Shown here: piece after piece, positions 1-11,365 of the stretch
Layout: each line of letters opens with the position of its first letter
How positions within the stretch are numbered: position 1 is the stretch's first letter
NCBI GenBank assembly: GCA_016648135.1
Contig: JADDOH010001545.1
Location: 186,001-250,000, forward strand
Direction: 5' to 3'
DNA: 64,000 nucleotides
Origin: Agrypnia vestita
Taxonomy: Eukaryota; Arthropoda; Insecta; Trichoptera; Phryganeidae
Translations under genes and position numbers: made by a program
The notes under the pieces: model-generated
Database searches by the model: none
Told to the model about the DNA's origin: nothing
Seen by the model: the letters and a program-made list of their open reading frames with translations, nothing else

Positions 1-305
1 AACAATAGGCAAGCATGCACGAGAAAATGTTTTGAACGTGAACGATGGCACAATTAGATAAACCAAATGCGGTCAAAGCAAAAGTAGTGTGTTGGGATAG
101 AAGACTGTGGCATTCTATAATTTCTTCCTAACAAAAATGGTATGATAGTTAGAGGGTCAGTTCTTATTACTTTACTATATCTTTGAAATTTTACAACACT
201 TTAGGGTTGTTTTTGTCTCTTTTATTTCCTGATTTTTCATAAATTTTAATCTCATATTTCCTCACTTTAATACCTTAATTTATCTCAAGCCTATGATTTG
301 AACAG
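1..305 (+). other. CPT1: CPT1 intron (3' part)
   Basis: AT-rich sequence upstream of the first visible CPT1 coding exon, ending in AACAG. The pyrimidine tract is weak but a T-rich stretch lies at 205-265. No other feature is seen. Confidence 0.8.
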
Positions 306-3246
306 ATATGATAAAGATGGTAACTCCGTGGGTGATGTGATCGTGAAGCCTCCTCCACCGACCCGATTACAGTGGGAACTGGAGTCTGAAGAGTGTAAGG
401 ATGCAATCAGTGTCTCCTACCAAATAGCTCAGAAGCTGGTGAATGACTTGGATTTGAGGATATTTATGTATTCTGGCTATGGCAAAGGTAAGTTGCAAAT
501 AACAAGTTTGAGATCTTGCTTAATGACCACTCACCATTACATTACGTCTTCTATAAAACCAAAATTTTCTGCACATCCCATCAACAGCGGTGTATATATT
601 GTGTCGCATTGTCTACCTTTAGTCACAAGTAAGCGGCCCTGGTAAGTTGATGCTGCCATATTGTTATATTTAGTTAGAAAGTCAGTACATATGTGTGGAT
701 GGATCGTACAAAACATAAAACTATACACCTTTCAAAAATTAAACTGCTGATACCCTTAGATCAAGAATGTCATCATTCTACCAGAAGGAAACAGCAAGAA
801 GCGATGAATAGTCACAAATCTTATGGATTATCAAACACTACACTGTAAAAAAAAATTGAGGTTGTGGAACAAGAAGTAGGCTTAGCGCATTCTTGCATAG
901 TTCGTTTACTGACCAATTACCTTAATGACTGGGTCAGTAGAAAAACCTGGTCATTATGTGATGTCTGGCTGTGTTTAACACATTCTTTATGAACTTGAGA
1001 TTATTGTACCATGTTATGTTTTTAGGATTCATGAAGAAGTGTAGAACCTCCCCTGATGCCTACATTCAAATGGCCCTACAACTGGCATACTACAGGAATG
1101 CGGGGCGGTTCAGCTTGACCTATGAAGCCTCCATGACACGGCTGTTTAGGGAAGGACGTACAGAAACTGTCAGGCCTTGCACTATTGAGAGCTCCGCTTG
1201 GGTGAAGGCTATGGAGGCCAAAAATATTACAGTATTTATTTCAATATACTTTAATTAGCTTTTTAAGCTTTAATTAATTTTTTACTAGCTTTTGAAGTTA
1301 TATACATATGTCTTTTTAATAAAACTTTAATTAATTCTCTTTTTTTAACATTAATCGATGGGATTTTATATTATGTTTTAATCTTCCCTTCTTCTTCTGT
1401 CACATATGTACATTTATAATTTTGTATGTGATATTTGTATTGTAATTTGTGTACTTGTATAGCGGACAATATACAATGTGTAAATATGTACACCAGTGTT
1501 TGAATATTGAAAATCAAAGTGAACTGAGTGAATGGACTATTCTTAGATTCAAGTACATAAACTAAAATAAATGACTGAATTAAGGGGTTTTAAAATGTGT
1601 TTATACATTTTTAGGCATTTTTAACTTGTTGAGGGCCCTAAAAATTTCGCTCAAAATATAGGTCAAGGTTAGAGATCGATGATTTTTTTATCGTTTAAGT
1701 AAAAAAATTTTTTTTTTTTGAATTCCGATAAAGTTGCCAGCGCAACATTTTCCGAAAAATAATAATAATTTTTTATTTGTTTATTAGAGACAACACTATT
1801 ATTATTATTTGATGCCTACCTAATAATCTTCTTCTGTGTGGTATATTTTGTTGCATGGCACGGCACACGACGGGACATCGGACTCATAACACATAAATAT
1901 GATACACTTTCACACACACACATATTTCAAATAAACGCAACAAAATTGCGTGTATTTTTGTTAATAAATCTGTTAGTATTCAATTGAATCATAAACCAAC
2001 AAAAACTGACAAATATCGCAAAACATATCGTATATATTTGTGTACACGTGTACAAATAAATCGAAAAAAATAAATCGTATTTCCCGCGCACATTGCGCGT
2101 GACCTTGACGACGGAATATTTGAATTTCGATTGCGCAACACGCGTTCGGGGCGCCATCTACAACTATTCTATATGATGTTGATGACAGAAAAACTTCTGT
2201 TTTGATTTAAAATATAATCAGTGATGTTTTTGAGTTTTGTTGTGTTGTTGTTGTTTTGTTTTGTTTTTGACTGGTCACCATGGGATTTCTCTACTGGGAA
2301 AAAATCACATCTTTCAAATTCGATACGCGGCCGTCGAGAAATAATTAATTATGTTCTGGACGCACGGGTGCGCCCTGGCCCCAGAGGCTTTAAATAGTTG
2401 TGTAGCAGTAATAGAATTGCCGGACGTAAGAAACAAAATATCTGAATCAGTGTGATCACATTGGTGCCCACTTACTGTACTGTATTATTTTTTCTGATGT
2501 AGTTTGTAACTAAGTTTGATTAGGCAGAAAATTATTTACTGTTGATGTTGTATTGTGAGGATTCTTAATAGACCTGTAATACATTATTCCAGGTTGAAGA
2601 AAGGATGAGATTATTTCAAGATGCCACGGCTCGTCATCAGCTAGGCTACCAGGACGCCATGTGCGGTAAGGGGATCGACAGACACTTGTTCTGTCTGTAC
2701 ATTGTGTCCAAGTATTTAGAGTTGGATTCACCATTCCTCCAAGAAGTGCTCAGTGAACCGTGGAGACTTTCTACCAGTCAGACACCTCACGGTAAGTCTA
2801 CTGATCACTCTGAACTCAATAAATCACATTAGTAAATTGCGCTTTTAAATTGATGATATTTTTTAATTTCAGGTCAGACTACCAAGATGGACCTGAAGAA
2901 GTATCCGCAATGCATCAGCGCTGGGGGTGGCTTCGGGCCTGTGGCGGATGACGGATACGGAGTGTCTTACATTATAGCTGGGGAGAATTTGGTCTTCTTC
3001 CACATCTCTTCTAAGAAGAGTTGTCCAATCACAGTGAGTCTGCTTCCTGACTTGTTTTTTCTCTTTTATTTAATTTACATATTTCTTACAACTGGGTATT
3101 ACAGCTAATGTGAAATAATTATATGTTTGTATTATTTGCAGGACTCCTCAAAATTCGCCACGCAAATTGAGGAAGCTTTGGGAGATATCAAGAAAATGTT
3201 CGAAGAATACAAAAAGGTTAAAGAAACAAACGGCGCGAAACATTGA
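306..3246 (+). CDS. CPT1: Carnitine O-palmitoyltransferase 1, C-terminal third (five exons, 5' part outside window)
   Basis: CPT1 transfers long-chain acyl groups from CoA to carnitine on the outer mitochondrial membrane and is the rate-limiting entry step to beta-oxidation. Five coding exons are visible: 306-487, 1026-1231, 2593-2791, 2873-3033 and 3142-3246 (TGA 3244-3246), with AG acceptors and GT donors; phases 1, 0, 1 and 0 join without a frame break. The 283 residues carry family hallmarks: [64 protein letters not shown] (STSQ, carnitine-site region) and [16 protein letters not shown]. About 280 of the usual ~770 residues are present; the N-terminal membrane segments and the catalytic histidine region must lie upstream. 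The donor after exon 2 (ACA|GTATTT) is weaker than the others, but the joined protein (...[12 protein letters not shown]...) matches the family well. The tail after the catalytic core is lysine-rich ([14 protein letters not shown]). Identification is very secure; the exact 5' edge of the first exon is set by the acceptor at 304-305. Confidence 0.96.
1232..2592 (+). other. CPT1: CPT1 intron (1.36 kb)
   Basis: Largest CPT1 intron visible. It is AT-rich, with an A/T homopolymer stretch around 1700-1730, a short ACAC run at 1912-1922, and a TTGTTG-rich stretch at 2236-2272. A somewhat GC-richer patch lies at 2320-2440. I recognise no transposable element or exon inside it. Confidence 0.7.
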
Positions 3247-3492
3247 AGTGGTTTATTGTGATTCAGAAAGCTATTTGGTGATGTTTGATTCATCGAAAAC
3301 TTTCTATTAAATGAAACAGTAACCGGTGTGTTAACAATAACCACGGAAACCTCGCTGATGTGAAACTCGGGGAATCATATCATATTCGGTCTTGTGACAA
3401 GCTTTAGTATTTTCATTCAATCTATCTGATAGTACTTAATTATTAATGTTGGACTTGACTGGTACATTGCTGTTTCTATTTACAACGACACT

Positions 3493-3498
3493 AATAAA
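3493..3498 (+). terminator. CPT1: Probable polyadenylation signal of CPT1
   Basis: AATAAA lies about 250 nt after the CPT1 stop codon, a usual 3'-UTR length for an insect gene. A second AATAAA at 3569-3574 could act as an alternative. Confidence 0.55.
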
Positions 3499-4492
3499 AG
3501 CTATTCTGGAACCAATATTCACGGATATATATTTTTTTATTTCTTATTTTATTAAGTTTTATAGAAAATAAAGAAAAAGCAATGCAATAGATATGTATAA
3601 GTTATGTTTGTTCTTTAAGTTGTCACGATTTAATGAAGAAGTCAATTATTATAAACCATGTTGAGTTATAGTTGAAATGTACATTTATCAAATGCCGTCT
3701 TGGCTACTCATAACATATGTTACTGATTGCAAGACTACTGGGCTGTTGTCTGAGATTCTACAGTTAATATTATTGTTTCGTTAAAAGGCAATGATTTTTG
3801 GAGTTCTAAATAAATTATTTTTAGCATTCATAGCCAAATTTAATTATTTTTTTGAATGACCAATTTTCATATAGTATCATAAGTGTAGATATACTTAATG
3901 CTAATCTTTAATTCACAATCGCATAAGTTTTACTAGCGTTATGTGTTATTGAAGAGTTACATACTGCAGCAGTGATGAGTGAGTGGTGTGAGAAATCTTG
4001 GTGCTCCCTGCCTTTTGATGATTTCTTCATCTTGGGACAAAAACAGTCAAAGGAAGCGCAACCTCAGCCGACATTTAAGCCGGAGGCTAGATAATTAATC
4101 GGATTAGCTAGATTGTACTGTATCTATAAAATTTATATTGAAGATATATACGACTACAAAAAACTATTATTTCAAATCGGCAATGGGCTGTAGTGAATAG
4201 ATACTAGTTATTTGAATAACTATGTAATTGTCTATGAATTTCTTTTTTATTAGTTAACTAATGGATGTAAATACCAGTGGTTTTTTTTGGAGTGTTTCCG
4301 AATTGTATTGAGTTGCTTATCTTTTCCAGCAAGTTGTATATTTAGAAAAAAAGCGCTGCTAGTAAAAAATATGTTATTATAAGTATTAAAAAGTGTTGGG
4401 ACTGTGGAATTTGGATTTAATACTCTCAATTTAAATAATGTTTAAGTGTCAATTTGTCAACAACTGTATTATTTAATTACTATTATTCATTA
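3499..4492. other. Intergenic, AT-rich
   Basis: CPT1 downstream region. Apart from the short exon-like ORF at 3975-4094 no gene, repeat or structured element is evident. Confidence 0.6.
3975..4094 (+). CDS. Orphan 39-codon exon-like ORF downstream of CPT1
   Basis: ATG at 3975 to TAA at 4092-4094 encodes 39 residues starting MSEWCEKSWCSLPFDDFFIL and ending PTFKPEAR. The stretch is distinctly GC-richer than its flanks and composed like real coding sequence (mixed polar, aromatic and acidic residues). It is preceded by TACTGCAGCAG, which can be read as a 3' splice site; an exon starting at 3970 or 3973 would enter this frame in phase 1. The annotated CPT1 last intron is phase 0, so it does not fit as a simple alternative CPT1 terminal exon. 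It could be the last exon of an unseen gene, a short peptide gene in the CPT1 3' region, or a decayed insert. I do not recognise the sequence. Confidence 0.35.
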   Translation: MSEWCEKSWCSLPFDDFFILGQKQSKEAQPQPTFKPEAR

Positions 4493-4496
4493 ATGC

Positions 4497-4522
4497 ATAT
4501 ATATATATGTATAACGCATTAA

Positions 4523-4568
<46 letters not shown>

Positions 4569-4610
4569 ATATAGTTATTTATATTTATACATATATATAC
4601 ACACACATAT
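4497..4610. repeat. (TA)n microsatellite cluster
   Basis: Two TA runs (about 4498-4507 and 4529-4573) bracket an inverted pair of ATGCATTAATGAAT-like words at 4491-4497 and 4516-4528, followed by ATACACACACATATATAC. Simple-sequence DNA directly next to a Tigger-type MITE whose TA target lies in it. Confidence 0.85.
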
Positions 4611-4613
4611 ATA

Positions 4614-5015
4614 CAGTGGAAATCAGTTAACATGAAACTATGGAGACCGAAATATTTATATATTATACGAATGTCATGTTAAATAGTGCTCACCAATGTT
4701 TTACAATTGGAACGGTCATCATAGAAATTTAATACAAATTAGATAAATTTTACAGATATAAGAAAGAATACAAGCGATTTGTAAAAATACCAAATGAAAT
4801 AAAAGTACATATATATTGTAGATCATATTTGTACAAAAAACAAACCCTTTTGTTTGATTGGATGCCGGCCTAGTCAATAGAAAGTCGAGTTATATTGTTG
4901 TAAACAGTAAGCAATTTAATGAAGATGCAATGACTTGTTCTTTTAAGATGTAAAATATTTTCATAAGCATTTTGCTGGGATTATAATATGTTTTCATGTT
5001 AAGCGTTTTTCACTG
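4614..5015. mobile_element. Tigger/pogo-type MITE, ~400 bp
   Basis: Ends are inverted repeats: CAGTGGAAATCAGTTAACAT at the left and, read from the right, CAGTGAAAAACGCTTAACATG. Both ends are flanked by TA (4612-4613 and 5016-5017), the expected target duplication of the Tc1/mariner-pogo superfamily. CAGTGG...TTAACATGAAA termini are typical of Tigger-like elements. No coding capacity. Confidence 0.6.
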
Positions 5016-5550
5016 TAAGTCTGGGTACATACATGTTTAAATACTTCCTTAGAGCACACGAATTTTATTATGTGCTTTAATTATACATACCGTCCTTTGC
5101 CTTGTTTTTGGACGCAGCCAATATTTCAACAATTTATATGTGTATACTGACAACAAAAATATTTTGAAGTTCATTATTACATTTCATCACTAATACATAA
5201 AGTAAATTTGATACCAGAAATATACAATTTGTACTCAGTAATCCTGAAGATTAAATTTATAATATTTAGGACTAAGGTTTTATACAAAGTTATGAAAATT
5301 TACCAAATAATGAGTTGAAAAGTAAGAATCACATACACAAGAGCTCTAATATTTTTCTAAATCTTTTTTTTTTGCCATTCATTTTATTTTCGTCATTATA
5401 AAATAATAATTTACTTTTTTACTATTTTTTAATTATATTTCCATCTAATATTAACTTCTAATTTTTGATGATTTTATTGACATTTCTCTTTACATTTAGA
5501 ATAAATACATAGAAAGAATTGTTAATGTTTAATTACTTTTTAGCCATATT

Positions 5551-5816
5551 AGGGGCCATCCATATACTTATTACGTCACACTAATTTCATCATTTTTGCT
5601 CCCTCCCCGTCCTTGTCACAAATGGTCACATTTGTGTGACCTCCCCTACCCCTGGTGTGGCGTCACATATTTTGCAATTTAAAATAATGGATAGATTTGG
5701 TAATTTTAAAGGTTTTCCTAGAGTTGAGTTTTAATACTTTAGATTTATACATCTGACATCACGAAGCTTTTGACTCGTCCCTCCTTACCATGTGACATAC
5801 TTTATGGATGGCCCCT
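5551..5816. mobile_element. MITE with GGGGCCATCCATA inverted ends
   Basis: Left end AGGGGCCATCCATATACTTA and right end (inverted) AGGGGCCATCCATAAAGTAT, 266 bp in total. The interior contains CACAAATGGTCACATTTGTG, a second small palindrome, and CCTCCCC tracts. Ends of this form recur in many invertebrate genomes as noncoding MITEs. Flanks are TATT/TATA, so the target duplication is not clear. Confidence 0.65.
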
Positions 5817-6212
5817 TATATCTTTAATGGTCTAACTAATAATAGTTGCACACGATTTCTGGTTGATTAATTATAATGATACATAAAGGGATTGTACATA
5901 CTAGCTATAGTATAACTCATTAGCAGGGTAAAAGCTACAATTGTCATTACAATTAATAATTTTACACTTATATGTAATTAGCAAACTGATTAAAGAATCC
6001 TCAATGCATTTTAAAATCAAAATCAAACACATGTGTATTTAAGTGACTGATAATTATATTTTTAATGCCGGTTTGTATAAAAAATATTTAATTGGTACGT
6101 ATCAACCTTTTCTAACTAACTTTTTCACCTAGCTACATTTATCAAAATTTTAGTTCAATATCTAATTCTATAAAATTTGGTGCAACAACAGAGATAGTCC
6201 ACAATACTTTAC

Positions 6213-6612
6213 AGGTGGATTCCTGCCTTCGTTATGAGTCGATAGTTATGAAGTTATGCAATATCAAAGATTGCATTTTTTTAAATATTCTTTTTGAAAA
6301 TTTTTTACAAAACGTTGAAGTATCATTACATTAACTTATGAGTATTATCGATTATGAAAAATTCATTTGTTTAAATTAAAGTTAAATTCCAATTGGAAAG
6401 TTTTTATCATTTTATTAGACTTGTATTAACGGGAATGGATTTTTCATATTAGATATAAGTTACTGTAATGATAGTCCAACTTTTTGCAAAAAATAAGTCA
6501 GAAATATTGATAAAAAAAATGCAAACTTTGATGTCGCATATCTCCTTAAGTGTTGATGTTTGTCATGGATGCTTGAACATTTTCGAGTCATAATCAAGGC
6601 AGGAATCTACCT
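6213..6612. repeat. Foldback family A, full copy (~400 bp palindrome)
   Basis: Long inverted repeat. The left arm starts AGGTGGATTCCTGCCTTCGT and the right arm, read in reverse, starts AGGTAGATTCCTGCCTTGAT; complementarity continues through the arms (GAGTCGA, TGCAAACTTTGATGTCGCAT and their inverted counterparts). The centre carries ATCATTTTATTAGACTTGTA. Two partial copies lie at 12635-12841 and 41050-41402. No coding sequence. Confidence 0.7.
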
Positions 6613-6731
6613 TTTGAGGACTAGCACTGTTATACCCTGCATAATAAGAATTTGTACATAAATAATTGAACAATATGGCAATTGCCCATTTTAGCGGTCT
6701 CTATCATAAATATTTTTTTTGTATAAAAATA

Positions 6732-6849
6732 TGGTGGAACCTCGATCTTCGAGCCGAATGTATTTTGCTAAATACAGAATATTGCGGCAAAGAGATAGCT
6801 ATGAAACATGAAAAGTATACTTTACCTCAGTTAATGTGAGTTCCATTAT
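6732..6849. mobile_element. Short pogo-like MITE remnant
   Basis: TGGTGGAACCTCGATCTTCG at the left and, inverted from the right, TAATGGAACTCACATTAAC; TA dinucleotides flank both sides. Only about 12 bp of the ends agree, so this may be a deletion derivative or chance. Confidence 0.35.
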
Positions 6850-6853
6850 AATA

Positions 6854-7248
6854 TAGTAGTACCTCGTTAATTCGAAATTTAAGGTACAAAAAAAAATCGT
6901 GATGCAATTACAAAATTTGCCAAAAATCGTAAAACTCATGAAAATAAGCCTTTGAATTTGTGAGAAACCTCTGTATTTTTGTGATAATAGATCAAAGATC
7001 GCTACATTTCTATTCTAAAGTACCCAATATTGACATATTTGTTATTTTCACTTGTGAATTTTTTCAATTTTGTAAAATTTCGAAACAATTTTTTGTCAAA
7101 TGGTGACTTAAATTAATGTATTGATTTATAGAGCAAGGGGCTAAAAATTATTTAAATTTACAAATCAAATTATCGGGGCTGATCACCATGAAATTAACAT
7201 TTTGAAAATAGTGGGTTTTAAAATTTTTGAATTAACGGGGTTCTATTG
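6854..7248. mobile_element. Tigger/pogo-type MITE, ~395 bp
   Basis: Left end TAGTAGTACCTCGTTAATTC and right end (inverted) CAATAGAACCCCGTTAATTC are imperfect inverted repeats, flanked by TA on both sides (6852-6853 and 7249-7250). The AGAACC-CGTTAATTCGAA motif is typical of Tigger-like ends. The interior is AT-rich and noncoding. Confidence 0.65.
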
Positions 7249-7250
7249 TA

Positions 7251-8095
7251 TTAATATTGTTTTAGTAAAAACCTTGTAACCGTAGCTTTTGCCCTAATTA
7301 GTTTTAATTAATAGTTGATAATGGCTTTATGCTGTTCTCCCAAGATTATTCATCACTTTGTTATTATCTATTGTAATGATTTGCGCAGTAGTGCAAGTCT
7401 GAAAAGTCCACCAATAAGACTGAACACACAAGACCAAGTCATCTAACACCAAAATCTTGTTATAAATTACCAACCAAGACTATATAATTGTTGCCTGGAT
7501 TTACAATAATTTAATAATACAATGATCAGATAAAATTACGAAAATATATACATATTAACAGATTAAGATCACAAGAGAGGCTGGAATCAAACATCTGTGT
7601 ATTTTTGCCAAAATTCAATTGGAATTATTCTTTTGAGTATGTATCACAGATTTATGGACAGCTATTTAATGATAATGACTCCTTTTTGTTGTTGCATTAT
7701 TAATTTTTATTTGTACAGATAATTTTTTTTTAATATGAAAATTTTTGGTTGGGTGTGTTTATGTTGATGAGTCTGTGGATTATTTAAATAATATAAATAG
7801 ATAGTTAAATATTTTTGGTGGATGATATATTTGTTGTGTTAAAATAATAAAAGTATCATTAAATATAGATTATGTTTTCGCATTCGATTGATATTGTTTA
7901 ACAGATGAATAAACTTTATAAAACAACCAGTGTATTATTAGTTACTTAAACGTTTTTACCTGTGTAAATCAAATTAGATAGATCACACAAATTCATGCGA
8001 CAAACAATTTGAACAACATACTGATTTTTGCTGACCAGTGTCTCTGTGCTGTGATTCAAAAGCACCCATTATCATACAGCTCTATTGTGCTATAA
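7251..8095. other. Intergenic, no feature seen
   Basis: AT-rich DNA between the pogo-type MITE and the mariner element. No ORF or repeat structure recognised. Confidence 0.6.
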
Positions 8096-8097
8096 TA

Positions 8098-9385
8098 TTA
8101 GGTCCTTACATATGAAATTGGCGTTTAGTATGGGAGGAACATAAAGCCGATTTTTTTTTATTATAATATATTTACTTAATCAAAGTATGTACCATTGCTA
8201 TCTATGCACTTTTGCCATCTCATAGGTAGTTCATCGATCCTTTTACTAAAAAAACCATTCGGACGGGAATCAATAAAATCTTTGAAGGCGGTTTGGACTG
8301 CCCCATCGGAGTTGAATTTTTTCCTTTGCAAGAAGTTATCCAAATTTCGAAAAAAAAATGGTAATCTGTTGGGGCAAGGTCCGGAGAGTACGGTGGATGT
8401 CTTAGACATTCCAATTGAAGCTCCTCTAATTTGGTAGCCGTCTGTTGTGCAGTGTGTGGTCTAGCGTTATCATGAAGCAGCAGTGGCCTAGAGCGATTAA
8501 CCAGCCTCGGTTGTTTAGCAGCTAGCTTTTCCATCATGGTTTGCAGTTGCTGACAATAGACATCTGCCGTAATCGTCTGGCCAGATTTAAGAAAGCTGTA
8601 GTGAACGACACCAGCACTAGTCCACCAAACGCTCACAAGTAACTTTTTTGGAGTCAATTTTCGCTTGGGGCATGGTTTGGCTGGTTCGGCAGGGTTCAGC
8701 CATTGCGATGAGCGCTTCCGATTATCGTACAGGATCCACTTTTCATCACAGGTAATGATTCGATTTAAAATCCCTTCATTATTGTGCCGGTTGAGTAATG
8801 CAACGCAGCAGTCAACGCGCGTTTGTTGATTTGCTTCACTCAATTCGTGAGGTACCCACCTTTCAAGCTTTTTCACCTTACCAATTTGCTTCAAGTGGAT
8901 TAAAACAGTTTTATCACTAACATCGCAGCCTGCAGCTAACTCGGATGTGGTTTGCGATGGATCCGCTTCCACAATAGCCTTCAATTCTTCATTATCAACT
9001 TTGGTCTCCGGCCGTCCACGGGGCTTGTTCTGCAGGTCGAAATTTCCAGAACGAAAACGTTGGAACCAAAAACGCACTGTGTTTTCTTTTGCGGCACCGT
9101 CGCCATACACATCATTAATCTTTCGAGCCGTTTCTGCAGCACTGGTGCCACGGTGGAACTCGTACTCGTAAATAACGCGATATTTCAAGTTTTTCATTTT
9201 GTAAACCGAGTGACGCAAAGAAAAAAACAATTGAGGAAGAAACAAATGAATTATAATTTTCAAAACAAAAATATATGAGTAAATAGCTGTATAAATCTGG
9301 ATTTGGAATTCCTAACCAAAGAGAAGATATTTGAGATCAAATTTGCCAGTACGGCAAAACGCCAATTTCATATGTAAGGACCTAA
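8098..9385 (-). mobile_element. mariner element, cecropia type, nearly intact (1288 bp)
   Basis: Perfect ~28-bp terminal inverted repeats beginning TTAGGTCCTTACATATGAAA are found at both ends, flanked by TA (8096-8097 and 9386-9387), as expected for mariner. The element is full length and contains one minus-strand transposase gene interrupted only by a homopolymer slip. A truncated relative with the same left end lies at 29080-29274. The near identity of the two ends suggests a fairly recent insertion. Confidence 0.95.
8176..9197 (-). pseudogene. mariner transposase with one frameshift
   Basis: Cut-and-paste transposase of about 340 residues, starting MKNLKYRVIYEYEF. The N-terminal half carries the paired helix-turn-helix DNA-binding region (GTSAAETARKINDVYG, then TVRFWFQRF). 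The catalytic half holds ITCDEKW, LLHDNARPH and SPDLAPTDYHFF, with exactly 34 residues between the second and third catalytic aspartates (DD34D), plus the WVPHEL linker motif. The gene breaks at a run of nine A (8350-8358, + strand): two extra bases relative to the expected YHFFRNLDNF shift the frame, and the last ~60 residues (NFLQRKKF...RWQKCIDSNGTYFD) continue in another frame. Everything else is open. In this copy the tail after the third aspartate is lost, so the product is probably inactive. Similarity to lepidopteran cecropia-type mariners is recalled, not searched. Confidence 0.93.
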
Positions 9386-9387
9386 TA

Positions 9388-9821
9388 TAAGCAGGTGATA
9401 TAATAAACCATTAGCCTTGTGCGGAACTGGTTATTTATCAGCATGAAAGATGACCAGATTTGATAGATTTAGGGTTTCCAAAATGTAACTCCGTCGATTG
9501 TATTTGATTCATCGGGATGATAAGAGTATACCTTGCCTTCTTAGATATTAAGTTATCGTTTTTATGTGGTTGTGAGCATTGCTGGTTTCAATTAACCTCA
9601 CAGTTTATCTCCAAATCAAATTTTTTAAGAACACAATTACTCGATTTTAGATCTTAAGAAAAAATTCCAATAAAAACAACCAACTGAATGCTGAATTGTA
9701 AGTTAAACTAATTTATATTGAAGAAACTTTGCAATGAGTTAGTTTTTTTAGTATTATTTAACCTGGAAGACCTCTCAACGTGGAACGGCATTGGAGCAAC
9801 CAATTCTGGAAAAGGTGAGTA
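9388..9821. other. Intergenic spacer between mariner and Tigger elements
   Basis: AT-rich, no recognisable gene or repeat structure. Confidence 0.55.
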
Positions 9822-10792
9822 CACTCGGGCCTCGTATAGCATGGTTATATGGTTCCACAAAAACCTCATGTAATACAAAATTAGGGTTCCAAAAAAAAAA
9901 TCAAAGATAGTTTATATTAAAATGTATGTTATTTTTTTAATAAAAATATATCAATTTACATATTTATTGAAAAAAAAGCTTTAATGAACAATTCCAAGCC
10001 TTCATTTATAGTTTTTGATGTGAGACATGTATCTACCTCCGCTGCACCTGCTTTCTGAGTCATTAATTGTGGTAGTTTCATTCAAAATTTCGATTAATTC
10101 TTCTTCGTTTGACAAACGATCCTCCGATATTTCTTTAATATCATGGATATCCATGTCATTAAAACCTTCTCATCCAATACCACGACAAATATTTATTGTC
10201 CTTTGGTATTCATCTTCTATTGGTGGTAAAACATTTTCTCTGGAGACAACAAGAATTTAAAGTTGATTATTTTATTTGTTTAGCGGATGCAGAAATGATA
10301 TCGACACAAGTTACTTTCACAAAATGCACTACATATTTTATTTATAATGAGTTTGAGTACATAACTTAAAATATTTTTTAAATAACCAAGGATTTGGCAA
10401 GGCTGATGGAATCTATTAAGGAATGTACATCATGTCTCTGGACTATTAAGGGTTATATATATATGTAATTAATAATATGGAATATATAAAGTGCATACAT
10501 ACAAACAATAAGCCAGAAAAATCTACAGATTACGAAGAAATACGTATTGCACCATTGAATGCCAGAGCGTAACTGAAATGTTTTGAAACAAACGAACTTG
10601 ACAAGTCTCAACATGCTGAGTGAGATCATCATGATTCATGGCATATTCTGTCATGGACGCAATCTACAAATCAAACATATTATTTAATTCATTTATTTTT
10701 CTGAAACCATGTTATAAAAAGCATGTTGTACAAAAAATATGCCAATTTATACATCCGTGTTATATAAAACAGTGTTATACGAGGCCCAAGTG
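9822..10792 (-). mobile_element. Tigger-like DNA transposon remnant (971 bp)
   Basis: Inverted ends CACTCGGGCCTCGTATAGCA (left) and, inverted from the right, CACTTGGGCCTCGTATAACA, each flanked by TA (9820-9821 and 10793-10794). The interior holds the C-terminal tail of a Tigger-type transposase on the minus strand (see 10027-10260). Too short for the whole gene, so it is an internal deletion derivative. Confidence 0.8.
10027..10260 (-). pseudogene. Tigger-type transposase C-terminal remnant
   Basis: The minus strand encodes VLPPIEDEYQRTINICRGIG, a stop, then EGFNDMDIHDIKEISEDRLS followed by NEEELIEILNE. The acidic D-D-I-x-E-L-x-x-x...LSNEELIE pattern matches the region after the DDE domain in Tigger/jerky-type transposases (family knowledge). 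One in-frame stop and a missing catalytic domain make it non-functional. Confidence 0.6.
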
Positions 10793-11119
10793 TAAACTTG
10801 CAACTCTCCACTGGATATCTATGAAGGCAATGGTGTCTTTGCTGTCGTAGTGCAGTATTAGAGATGAAACGGATATCCGGTATCCGGCCTATTTTTACTA
10901 TCTGGCCGAATATCGGAGAGTACTTCAATATCAGGCGGATACCAGATAGAACCTCAATTGCGAAAATTTCACAAAATTATCTCCAGTAGATTGATAAAGG
11001 AAGATACTTGGAGGCAAATAAAAACCACACAATCATAGAAAAATTGTTTATTATTTATTTAATCAACAAATTGGTTAGTATTCAAAATTTACCAATGGCA
11101 ATTTAAGATAGATGAACAC

Positions 11120-11365
11120 TAGTTTTGAAATCTCTTCTTTTTGAGGGGATAAGCGATTGCTCTTCCTTCTTCCGGCTTCAGAAAATACAGGAGTATGTTT
11201 TGTATAAAAGACCGGCTACAAGGAGCTGAAAGGTAAATTCTGGCAAACTTTTTCAAACTTAGATACTGTTTTGAATTAACTGACCACCAAATATAATAGT
11301 CAAGACCATGATCGATTCGAACTCTCTTCTAATAATAGTCAATCTCACTTGCAATTGCGTTCTTT
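11120..11365 (-). pseudogene. hAT transposase dimerisation-domain remnant
   Basis: The minus strand reads EIDYY, stop, KRVRIDHGLDYYIWWSVNSK, QYLSLKKFARIYLSAPCSRS and LKPEEGRAIAYPLKKKRF. The WW-x-x-N-x-x-x-YP-x-L-x-x-x-AR-x-YL-x-x-P pattern is the conserved hAT C-terminal dimerisation region; the usual SERVFS motif that should follow is lost. Frameshifted and broken upstream. It belongs to the element at 10859-12368. Confidence 0.65.

Noticed and set aside
3970..4094. Alternative CPT1 terminal exon
   Set aside because: The CPT1 donor at 3033 is phase 0, while this frame needs a phase-1 donor; joining exon 3 (phase 1) would skip the conserved [13 protein letters not shown] exon.
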